A stretch of DNA of 40,883 nt from Phoronis australis. Its lineage: Eukaryota > Phoronida > Phoronidae. Every line of letters starts with the position of its first letter. The stretch's first letter is position 1. Both the position numbers and the translations under genes were made by a program. The stretch is taken from positions 4,615-45,497 of the forward strand of contig NMRA01001118.1 in assembly GCA_002633005.1 (NCBI GenBank), read 5' to 3'. Under the pieces are notes generated by a model. That model saw only the letters and a program-made list of their open reading frames with translations. It ran no database searches and was not told the DNA's origin. Of the stretch, positions 32,300 through 40,883 are shown piece after piece.

Positions 32300-32740
32300 A
32301 CAATGAAAAGTATGTCGTCGTTTCGAAAAGAGTGCGCTCGTGTCACGTACACGCCCCATTTCCTATTTTTTTCGACAAATCTCGGGAGATGGTGACAGCT
32401 TCGCAGCAACAAAATTTGTTCTGAAATTCGGTTTGCTTGTCATAAAATAATATAAACTTGAAACTCCAATTCCGATAATTTGCTGTGATATGTACGCAAT
32501 ATCGAGGAAGAGAAGAACAGTTAACTGAAGAATCGGGAACAAACTGGCCAATGTGTGGCTCTATTTCATGGCGCCGACGCAAAAGATCGCACCACAGTCT
32601 AATCAACAGATTAGCGGTAAAACTCCAATTTTTCCAACACTGGTAAATGCTTTAGTTTACTCAAGGAAGAATGTAGTTTTTAATGACACTACTTTTTGGT
32701 TAGATTTTATTTGGTTAGTTATTTACCCAGATCGGCGCAG
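32300..32740 (+). repeat. Interspersed repeat R2, copy 2 (left arm of inverted pair)
   Basis: Same order of blocks as 12295-12720 (CAGCTTCGCAGCAACAAAAT, GAAGAACAGTTAACTGAAGA, CTCAAGGAAGAATGTAGTTT), continuing to the palindrome centre TACCCAGATCGGCGC. Confidence 0.75.
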
Positions 32741-32744
32741 CAAG

Positions 32745-33100
32745 GCTACGCGCCCATGTGGGTAAAAAACTTGCCAAATCTGACACAAACTTAGTGTCAT
32801 TAAAAACTACACTTTTTTGAGTAAAGGTGTTGGAAAAATTAGCGTTCTGCCAACATTCTGCTGCTAAAGCTATCGAGAAATCGTTTGCGTCGGCTTTGAA
32901 ATAGTGCGTTACTTATTGGCCTGTTTATTTTTTCGCCAATTCAGTAATCAACTTTTCTTCTTTTACGAGGTTGCGTACATGTCAAATTATCGGAAGTGGT
33001 TTCATTGAGTTGCAAATTTTTAGTACTTTAGTACCAGCAAACTTAACAAAATTTGCTGCTGCAAAGCTGTCATTGGCCTTGGCGCAATGCTTCGTACTAA
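32745..33100 (-). repeat. Interspersed repeat R2, copy 3 (right arm of inverted pair)
   Basis: Reverse complement of the left arm: CATGTGGGTAAAAAACTTG, AGTGTCATTAAAAACTACAC, GTGTTGGAAAAATTAGCG, AAAATTTGCTGCTGCAAAGC. The two arms meet at about 32742, so together they form a fold-back structure of roughly 750 bp. Confidence 0.75.
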
Positions 33101-33474
33101 ATATACAGCTGTATTTTGATGACAGTTTTCATACAGGTAGCTGGCTGGCTAAGCTGTCATGATCTTCCTAGAGTTGTCGCATAAATTAAGAAATGAAGTG
33201 TTCACGTGTCACAAGCGTATTTTTCTTTGTTGCAGCGTAGCATTATGCAAGAAAATTATGTTTTATTTTCTTTCTGAATCGCATTCTTTCATCATTTCGG
33301 AAGTTGAAAGGTGAAACGTCTGCGTGGTCGTGTCTGTGAGGGGTGAAGAAAGAGACAATCCCCTTCTCTAATAGGGCCTACATGCATGAAAAACTCATAC
33401 CGCATACACCATGGATTAACAAAAATCCCACTGAACACATACATGTATACATGAGAATTACGTTTGTTGATTAG
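33101..33474. other. No supported feature
   Basis: Nothing recognised. Confidence 0.5.
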
Positions 33475-33666
33475 ATTCCTTGGAGAAAAGGAGCTAAAAC
33501 GTGAGGTGACCTTTGTCTCGTCTGAGTCTAATTTTTATGTATTTAGCAGGGTATGTGACTTGTGCCATTTTCCGGGAGTGGAACAGTTTCTTAATGGGAG
33601 AGAGCTGAACACATCGTACCATTCCGTTGCAAAAGCTCAGGCGACGATTATTTGTTTAGATTTTGT
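33475..33666 (+). CDS. Exon-like open frame with good splice sites, unrecognised
   Basis: Acceptor CGTTTGTTGATTAG, donor TTTTGT|GTAAGA; 192 nt, a symmetric exon of 64 codons. Reads FLGEKELKREVTFVSSESN, FYVFSRVCDLCHFPGVEQF, LNGRELNTSYHS, AQATIICLDF. It contains a C-x2-C. No family recognised; it lies 370 bases upstream of the THAP exon on the same strand but does not obviously join it, because an ATG starts the THAP domain. Confidence 0.3.
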
Positions 33667-33859
33667 GTAAGAACATGATGAAGTTACATCTACGACATTT
33701 TAGTGAAACAGGTCTCTGGTCTCAACAATTTGAATTTCAAACGAGAGTACAACGGATCATTGCTTCATGTACATGTATTGATTGCATTGCCATCGCCATG
33801 TGTTCGAAATGAAAGTAAGATCACAGGTAGTTGACATTAGACAAACAAAAGTGCAAGAC

Positions 33860-34032
33860 TTAAAGGAGATAGCCACCCGATAAAATCAATCTTTTTACCG
33901 TCTTAATCGGTTTATATCCATATCGCCTCGCATACGGTCGCCTTGCCTTGCCGAGAGTGTCGGGTTAACCTTTGAGGAAGATGAGAAACGACGCAGCGAC
34001 GTCAGTGGTTCATATGCATTGTGAGTGCCGCT
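33860..34032. promoter_or_regulatory. Upstream region of the THAP exon, overlapping a repeat R3 end
   Basis: TTAAAGGAGATAGCCACCCG at 33860-33879 matches the reverse complement of the right end of repeat R3 (35520, 37397), so a diverged R3 end lies here. The stretch 33920-34020 is CpG-rich (CATACGGTCGCC, GACGCAGCGACGTC) and may be the promoter. Confidence 0.35.
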
Positions 34033-34368
34033 ATGTTGCGGTGCATCGTTCTAGCTTGTCCGAATTATGAAGCTGCGAGGAAAGTGGTTGTATCGTGTTT
34101 TCGACTTCCTCGAGAGCCCGAAATGCTTAGGGAGTGGCTCGCGGTAGTGAAGAATGAAAAGTACAATGTTAATAGCAAATATGAGGCTGTGAAACATCTC
34201 CGTGTCTGTGGCCGGCATTTCGCAGACAGTGATTTCTCTGACGAATGCGGTTTACCAAAGAACTATCGATACTTTCCGTTGCCTGTGCAATCAGCAGTGT
34301 TCGCGGCGCCCCTCCAGTATTTCTTGATCAGTGAAGTCCGGTTCGAATTGACAGCTTGTGAAACCTAA
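34033..34368 (+). CDS. THAP zinc-finger protein, single exon or first exon
   Basis: Starts MLRCIVLACPNYEAARKVVV. THAP hallmarks in order: C4-x4-C9, FRLP at 23-26, invariant W35, C59-x2-H62-F63 (VCGRHF), and AVFAAP at 88-93 in place of the usual AVP box. THAP domains are C2CH sequence-specific DNA-binding modules, found in cellular regulators and in P-element-type transposases. After the domain only 18 residues follow before TAA at 34366-34368, so the frame encodes 111 residues. Either it is a short THAP protein or the exon is spliced earlier, for example at GATCA|GTGAAG near 34331, to an unseen exon. The ATG at 34033 places the first Cys at residue 4, typical for the family. No transposase sequence follows. 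Confidence 0.75.
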   Translation: MLRCIVLACPNYEAARKVVVSCFRLPREPEMLREWLAVVKNEKYNVNSKYEAVKHLRVCGRHFADSDFSDECGLPKNYRYFPLPVQSAVFAAPLQYFLISEVRFELTACET

Positions 34369-35234
34369 CGATCGACCTAGCTGTGGAGTCTTCGTCGGAT
34401 AAGCTCTCGTCTACAGGTAACTCGGGATTGCGAGTTTCCATGTTGACGCGTATTATTCTGCGTTCTGTTTCAAAATGAATTATTTTCACCCTAAGCAATG
34501 TTTATATACACTTAAAACAGAAACAAAGTATGTCTCATTAGACACAATTTGTAATGTTTTTGGAATATTCGTGAGTGCAAATGTTTAGAGAAACCAGCAA
34601 TGGATAAACCACTGCGTTACCGGCTTAAGATGCAATAAAGTAATTGACCGGGTACCGAGGCCGTATGAGCTCATGCTAATCCAGTGTTTGCTGACAGAAA
34701 GCTGTTGTGAAACAATAACTCGATTTTATGTGCTATGGTCACATGTTAGGGGCACCTTTATTTAAATATATAAATGCATTATTTAAATCATTGTTACTGT
34801 ACAACTTTTGCACTGACGGTTCTGTGGAAGGGGCCCCCGAAAAGTAAGTAGATTTTCACTTTCGGGGTTAAATTCACCAAACTAAATACATGCATGTTAT
34901 TTCTTTGGCTTACTATTATAGTCTTTTCGTGACTGCAGGTTTAGTTTTCAACTTAAGCTGGTTTATGTTTGTGATGTCTGGTCCCGGCGCCGCGGTGGGC
35001 CTCAGTGATCAGGTTCCGAACCACTGGGTGGGATAGGTGTTTTGTGTGTGAAAAAATCGCAAGCGTAACAGTGCAACACAGAGCTATGTTCTCCTGTCTG
35101 TATTTCACGGAGGAATTATTCGAATTGATCAACGAATAGACCCAAACTCCGGCGATCGACCATGGTAAATTGGCCTACTGAGTAACGAACTCGATATATT
35201 CAAATACCTATAAATCTGTTTCAGTGAAATAAAA
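34369..35234. other. No supported feature
   Basis: No downstream THAP exon was identified. A good donor (CTACAG|GTAACTCGG, about 34416) lies beyond the in-frame stop. Confidence 0.5.
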
Positions 35235-35520
35235 CAACACGTCTGTTCAAGAACTCTATGTATTTGTAAGGTTTTTACATCAAAATTTGATGGTTTATTG
35301 GTGTAGAACGATGAATTCATGCTATAAGTTGACACCAGTAAGCGTGTTGTGAACGGCTGAACTGACTGCGTTCGAACCTATTACGCCATTGGTTAGTCTC
35401 AACACCTCCGTCTGCCGTCAGGTGTCAGATAAAACAACTGAACTTGCTGTTATCGAGTGGAACCAGTCGATCTAAGTTGATACAAAATAGGTTGTTTTTT
35501 GGGTGGCATTATCCTTTAAA
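35235..35520 (+). repeat. Interspersed repeat R3, copy 1
   Basis: Begins near AACACGTCTGTTCAAGAACT and ends GGGTGGCATTATCCTTTAA. Shares GTCTGCCGTCAGGTGTCAG and TATGTATTTGTAAGG-type blocks with 37112-37397. No coding sequence. Confidence 0.8.
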
Positions 35521-36199
35521 ATGGTTGTAGTTTATGATTTTTGTACTTGGCGTACAAAACAATGAACCGAATTTTGAACTTGAATTTTCATTCCTTTTGT
35601 TACTTGTTACATGTACAAGTACTGTACATGTACGCACATGTACCTCTCTGAGCAAAATGAAATGTCCATCGACCATTTACGAAAGTATCTGTTGTATTAA
35701 AAGCGTTTCGCCGGCCTGTGCTGCATAAAGAAACCTGTAGAAGATGGCCCAGACACGAAAGTATCAGAGGTGAGGATCCGACTGATGATAAATATCAAAG
35801 TTGTAACGTTTCTTTGAAGACGCTATGACCTAAATTGTACCTTGCGTGAACATAATGGGCGCCATACAGCTTATCAGCGATACAGCAAATTGAAAGTGGA
35901 ACGCTACTTCTTTATCTCTGTGATCGCTTGGTCAAATCAGATCGACAAACAACCTATAGCGAGGATGTGAATATGAAGTAGGCTGAAAATTGACAAATGT
36001 TTTAAAGAACGAGTTTTGACTCGAAAACGACCCGCTGTAAATCGCTCCACCTTGGCCGGTAATTAAGTATCGTGACGTGGTGTCGCGGAATAACGCGGCA
36101 TGATGCCGGCTATGAGAAATGTCACCCATTCGCAGAATTTTTCATTTTCACATTTACAAGTTGTCAGTGAATACAACTGCGCTTTGTTTAGAGTAGATG
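35521..36199. other. No supported feature
   Basis: Contains an ACATGT run near 35612-35642. No gene recognised. Confidence 0.5.
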
Positions 36200-36385
36200 A
36201 TGTTCAAATGGGGCTATTCGACAATCTTTACATTACAAGAAGGCGCACGTGTACTAGTGGTGGTAGATTAAGCACCCTCGATTTCACGAGCCCTTTAATA
36301 CAAGGCTTGCAGTCGTGCCAACTGATTCTGAGATTGCGTGAAAAGGGTGCTTCCACGAGACGAAGAAATCACCACCTTATATGAA
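36200..36385 (+). other. Exon-like block at the outer end of unit C
   Basis: GGGGCTATTCG (36210) and GTACTAGTGGTG (36251), then a stretch ending CACCTTATATGAAG with donor GTAAGGTT. The same sequence, inverted, ends unit B (25140-25330). A frame MGLFDNLYITRRR... runs to a stop just before the donor but is not conserved in B, so a non-coding first exon or a terminal repeat of the unit is more likely. Confidence 0.35.
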
Positions 36386-37111
36386 GGTAAGGTTTGTGAT
36401 TATTTTAACGATTATTCCATGTTCACAATACTGACTCCTGTTAACTGAGGTACTGGCCGATTTCGACTTCGCGGCAGTCGCCAGTGGAGTTAATCATTGT
36501 TTATTGTGATGTGTGTTACGATACTTGACGTAGCAGTCGGGATCTTTTCGTACGTCAAAGAAGTATTAATAGTTTGGATTGATTTCTCACAGGTTCATCA
36601 GTGACAGTTACATCAATCAATGCTGAATGTTTGGCTGGGAACCCCATATTGGTTATTAGTAAGGTAAGAATTCAATCCAAGCCCAAAGGGTTCGTGACAA
36701 ATATACATTAGACTATTTGTTTACTTCCTTCCCTATTCCGCCCGGAAATCTATTACACGTTGACAGGGTAATATACCATGTCTGTGACCTTTGGTTTTCA
36801 GGCTTGAAGGCTAGTAGCCTACCGTGCAGAGGAGATACGCATCGCTCCTGCAACCTTCCCTGAATGGACAAATATCGGTTTTAAGCACTTGACTGCAGCT
36901 AATAACCAGCAGGATTTCCTTATGCAGAGTACGCTGTTGCCAAAACCTACTTTCTGTACCGAAGACAAAGAACAAAGGCTTTCAGAAGGGACAGCTATTT
37001 TTTAAGAAATGTACGTGAGTTGTTTTGTTAATTTACATAATCGAGTCCTTAGCGGATGATTGCAAAGGGGGTTGGGGTTGTGAAATTTGGTACAACTGAA
37101 TGTGTGGAAAT

Positions 37112-37397
37112 AACACGTTTTTTAAGAGCTCGGTGTATTTGTAAGGGTTGTACATCGAAGTTTGATGATTTATTGGAGTGAAACTATGAATTCAAGCTAT
37201 AAGCTGACACCACTAACCCGTGTGGCGAACTTCTGAACAGACTGCGAGTGAAACCAATTACGTCATTGGATAATTTCAACACCTTCGTCTGCCGTCAGGT
37301 GTCAGCTAACGCAACCGAACGTGCCGTTTTTGAGTAGAACTACTCGATCTAAATCGATACAAAAAGGTTGTTTTTCGGGAGGCATTCTCCTTTAACC
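37112..37397 (+). repeat. Interspersed repeat R3, copy 2, inserted in unit C
   Basis: It interrupts the alignment of unit C with units A and B between GTGTGGAAATAAC and CCTTCATGAAG, so it inserted after the units diverged. The right edge TTTAA|CCTTCATG suggests a TTAA-type target, but about 45 bases of unit sequence are missing at the site, so the duplication cannot be read. Confidence 0.8.
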
Positions 37398-39241
37398 TTC
37401 ATGAAGTCATTTCACGTCCCATGAAAAACAAAGTTTTGCTATTTATTAAAAGTCCATCAAACTATATTAAATTTTCTGCTTTCCCAATGACTGAACAGTC
37501 TTAACTCATGCCTTGAAATGTTGCAAGTCGTTTATAAAATCATATGACTGCTATTTTTTGTGAAAATTGCATTTTTGCTGTGAACATACGAGTGAGGTCG
37601 TATTTGAACTTATTGTCTCAATCTTAAAACACAGAAAGATTATCTATCCTTTTTAAATGACCCAAGTCTTCGTAAAAAATTAAAAATCTGAAGAACGGTT
37701 CCCTCAACCTTAGACCATAAGTGTGCTTGACAGACCCATGGATCTGTAATCGTTGTTTAAAATTGCTTAAAGTGTCAAAAATCAAAAGGCTTAAACATGT
37801 TCGACAAAGGTTTGAATTTGTGTCAAATAACTTGCATATTTTACAGACAACTAATGTGTTTAAAGAATTGTTATGGCTAGGAATGAAAAATATAGAGAGA
37901 CTTATTTTACAGTTCTTGTGTTATAAGCCCTTGCTTTCTGGAAATATTAATTATATAATTTTGTGTTAAATTGTGGAGCAGTTACCATATCGGTTACAAT
38001 ATTTTTGACCCAACCTGAAGTACTTAATTATTCATGTTCCAATATTTGTTCCAGGTTCAGCGACATTTTAAGGCCACTTCAAGGAGCAAAATAGACAAGC
38101 TTTGTTACTACTTTTCCTTCCCACAGCTTGTCCACAGACCAGTAGTGCTGCATGGCACTATGTACAAGCCAGTGGCTCGGGAGAAATATGACTAAGTATA
38201 GTGAAATGTGTGAGTGGATATTTTGTGAGTGAAAAGGTACTACATGTATATCTGACTAATTCCCCAGCCAGTCTCTTTGGTGAGGATGCCCTTTTATAGG
38301 CAAGGAGTCATGTGAGGACCACAATGGCTTATTTTCTTTCCTGGAAGAAACACGAGGGACTCAATCTAAAGAAGACCCACATTGTATGAACACTCTGGTC
38401 TAGTCCAGGGTCACATTTTGGGCAGAAAGCGAGTCGAATGATACGCTGTTGTGCTTACATGTACCTTCCAGGATCTAATTTTGGGAAGTTATTGAGGCTG
38501 AATGGGGTTACATTAAGGAAAGCCACATGCCGAAGCTGGACCTTTCTTACAAGCGCTTCTACAAGCCATTGAAACCAGATCCCAGCAAAACGAAAACCAA
38601 AAGCATCTGGTATATGTGTCCTTTCTCACTGAGTGACATTAACTTTTCCTTTCTGAAGAAAGGCTTTATACTAATGGTAAAAATATTTCCATTTGGTACA
38701 CATTATGCGGAAATGACATTCAGTAACTGCATCGACTGTCTTATTGTCAGTGGAAAACCTATTAATTTTGATGATCGAATATTTTTTTTTCAAAATACAA
38801 GTTTGTCATTAATTATTCAAACCACAATACTTCTTCAGTTTCAAAGCCCCATAAAGTGCAGTTGGGCTACTCCTTTATCAAATGATTATCGAATACGCTT
38901 GCGAGTTGTCATTTTCCTGGTGACCAATAGAAATGTCGTACGATCAAAGCGAAGTATTCTCTTTGTTTGCATTTAATATGTTTATGTGTGTAACTATTTT
39001 ATAGATTTCTTAAGAACGCCTTTGAGCAGTTTTAAGTTTTATGTAAACATGTCTATAACAAAAGTTCCACATGCAATCAAAGTATGTTTTCAATCGTAGA
39101 TAGCTAGAAAACAATCTGCTGTGCACAAGATTTGAGAATAAACAATATTCAGTGTATTTAAAGACATAATGGCAAACTGAACAACCGCCCGTAATCAGGG
39201 ATATCGAGGGCTAACATTCTGAATTGAGAGATTCAATTCTC

Positions 39242-39327
39242 TCAATTTGTTGCTGAAGGACTGCTTCTCACTTTGTCGAAAGGTAAATTAGACGGTGAGG
39301 CGGCTGGTTTGAGTCGCTTTCTCTCAC
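39242..39327 (-). CDS. Gene C, terminal exon
   Basis: Acceptor AAATCAGTTACAG, then ERKRLKPAASPSNLPFDKVR and SSPSATN, stop TGA at codon position 28, the same position as in gene A. Differences from A are conservative substitutions with no indel, which argues for selection on the protein. Confidence 0.6.
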
Positions 39328-39506
39328 CTGTAACTGATTTGTCAGAGAAATATTAGCAAATTATAAAAGAAAACACAAGACAAACCTACTTTTGTAAGGC
39401 AGAACATACTTGACATTTCACCTTCATGTGTATATGTAGAAACCAATAATCTTTGTAGCCAAGCCTTATTTAAGATCTGAATTAATTAATATGTAAAAAA
39501 TGCAAA

Positions 39507-40226
39507 AGTGATTTAAGAATGTGTATTTTTCATGACACCTAAAACGTGTTTCTGATATCAACAAATAAAAGTCATTCTAAGTGACAATATTTATTACAAT
39601 GCAATGCTATGAATATACTGGATAGGCCAATCATAATTCGGTAACTAATCTGGTAATCCTGGGGGTGCGGTCCGCTGTAAAATAAGGAAACTCACTCATC
39701 TAGAGAATTTTATTGGACCGTGCCATTATAGCCAGTTGCAATCTTGAACAAATCTGACTATCAAATGAAGAATAATAAGGAAAGTTGCAGTAGATTTCAA
39801 TATTGAAAACGTGTACATTAACGCATTAAAGAACAACGCAACTTACGTATATTTCAAATACACGCGTATCAAGCCCGGCAGTTTCTCGACAACATCGGTC
39901 AATGTGACTCCTTGCACTTTGTTGAAATCGCACAACCTTGCCTTGCATAGCCTTGGTAAAAAGCTGTATACTGAATATACACTGTACAGCTTTGCACCGA
40001 TATGGGTAAAAAACTGTTAATGCTAAAGTGATTTAAGAATGTGTTTTGTTGATGACACCTAAAACGTGTTTCTGATCTTAAAACATGAAAATCCTTCTAA
40101 GTGACAATATTTATTCCAATGCAATGCTATGAATTTGCTGGATAGCACACTCGGGTTAATTCGGTAACTTTCCTTGGGGTGGGGTCAGCTATAAAATAAG
40201 GAAACTCACTCATCTAGAGAATTACA
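39507..40226. repeat. Tandem partial duplication inside unit C intron
   Basis: 39507-39718 and 40027-40226 both run from AGTGATTTAAGAATGTG through GACACCTAAAACGTGTTTCT to CTCACTCATCTAGAGAATT; the period is about 520 bp. The unit is absent as a pair in A and B. The intervening 300 bases are unique to C. Confidence 0.75.
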
Positions 40227-40461
40227 TTAGACATTGCATAGTTTTGACGAGTAACTGCTGTGAAAAAGACATTCCATACATCTTATATTGGGAGCACTCC
40301 CACCCAGGACAATATGTGCTGCTACTTTACCATCCGGGTGACGGGTGATGTTCTGAAAAGAAACACTTAAATCCACTGAATACACCCGCCATTCAGTGGC
40401 GTAATTGGGGGGGTCAACATCACTGAATGATGTCGATAGAAACTAAGTGCTAAAAACTCAC

Positions 40462-40504
40462 CAAGTAGCGCTAATAAGTAGTCTCTCAATGGAAACGCAC
40501 AAAG
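40462..40504 (-). CDS. Gene C, end of the penultimate exon
   Basis: Reads LCAFPLRDYLLALL and leaves a G before donor GTGAGTTTTT, matching AVPFGNYTTLL in gene A. AG at 40505-40506 (CGTCCCTAG) is a possible acceptor, and an in-frame TAG there prevents a longer exon in this frame, unlike gene A. Upstream exons, if any, lie beyond the window. Confidence 0.4.
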
Positions 40505-40883
40505 CTAGGGACGTGACAAAGTCTTGTCTCAACGCTGATTGGCTTTTCCCAGATATTGCGTAATGGCGATTATCGATAAGACAGCCATTGTCTCACGGTG
40601 GCTATAGTATTTCAGCTCTCTCTCCTCCAGAAACCAAGAAAACAGGGAACCACATTATTGATGACGTAGACCGTAAATTCTTCTGGGCATACGTCATTTT
40701 CTTTGTTGAATTTTCATTCTTGTCAAAGCATGTCACTGGTGAGAAGTTGGGGGAATTTTTCGCTCCTGTTTGACTGCTTGTATTTTGAAAGGTAAGTTAT
40801 TTTCTCTTATGAAATGTGTTCTTTATTCTTATTTTATATCTTTTGCAACTGCTCACCAAATTTCAATTCAATCAAATCACCGT
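40505..40883. other. End of window, no supported feature
   Basis: A plus-strand stretch 40632-40791 has an acceptor-like CTCTCCTCCAG and donor AAAG|GTAAGTTA, with a frame ending EKLGEFFAPV-stop before the donor. If real it would be a non-coding or terminal-frame exon; not recognised. Confidence 0.3.

Larger units (their letters stand above)
36386..40462 (-). repeat. Duplicated unit, copy C (inverted, diverged)
   Basis: Reverse complement of units A and B along its length, with many more substitutions and indels. It contains an R3 insertion (37112-37397) and an internal tandem duplication (39507-39718 and 40027-40226). Splice sites and the terminal exon are preserved. Confidence 0.85.

Noticed and set aside
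38527-38976. 149-codon frame in unit C, plus strand, starting MPKLDLSYKRFYKPL
   Set aside because: The first about 30 residues also read in unit A on the opposite strand to gene A, but stops and indels follow in A; likely recent common ancestry of untranslated DNA rather than a gene.
1-40883. CRISPR arrays, operons, bacterial or viral genes
   Set aside because: The window is clearly eukaryotic nuclear DNA; no regularly spaced repeat with unique spacers and no viral protein were seen.

Overview
This looks like nuclear DNA from an animal, most likely a marine invertebrate. The genes have introns with GT/AG junctions, there are many decayed repeats, and the ACATGT palindrome recurs throughout (for example near 2947, 14727, 15059, 21059 and 35620). 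The species cannot be fixed from this sequence; an invertebrate deuterostome such as amphioxus, a hemichordate or an echinoderm is a guess. There is an 884-base gap at 21451-22334 and a single N at 15028.

Layout. (1) 3787-12978, minus strand: a complete eight-exon gene for a Trm1-family tRNA guanine dimethyltransferase. It is closest to TRMT1L, has 552 codons, and every junction is phase-consistent. Its introns carry a 243-bp terminal-inverted-repeat element and one copy of an interspersed repeat (R2). (2) 12979-16029: the promoter side of TRMT1L, a 326-bp tandem duplication joined at the single N, and no supported gene. (3) 16030-17173, plus: a sushi-domain exon and a transmembrane/cytoplasmic-tail exon of a cell-surface protein whose 5' exons are not found. 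(4) About 18018-25330: two tandem copies (A, B) of a unit carrying the 3' end of a small unrecognised gene, with the gap between them. Just before the gap is a plausible promoter and first two exons for copy B. (5) 25857-29120: a tRNA-derived SINE, a CpG-rich promoter-like stretch, an array of 12-bp palindromes (TTACGAGCGTAA type), a long hairpin, and a 1.37-kb element with near-perfect terminal inverted repeats. (6) 29500-34420: exon-like fragments of unknown identity, a large inverted repeat built from two R2 copies, and a clear THAP zinc-finger exon at 34033-34368. (7) 35235-40462: repeat R3 twice, and a third, inverted and more diverged copy (C) of the A/B unit, with the same terminal exon on the minus strand.

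Only TRMT1L has a clear cellular job: modification of tRNA in the Trm1 class. The sushi/TM gene is a probable surface receptor or adhesion protein. The A/B/C gene family is the least explained and most interesting part of the window: its terminal exon is conserved as protein in three copies, with a frameshifted C-terminus in copy B.
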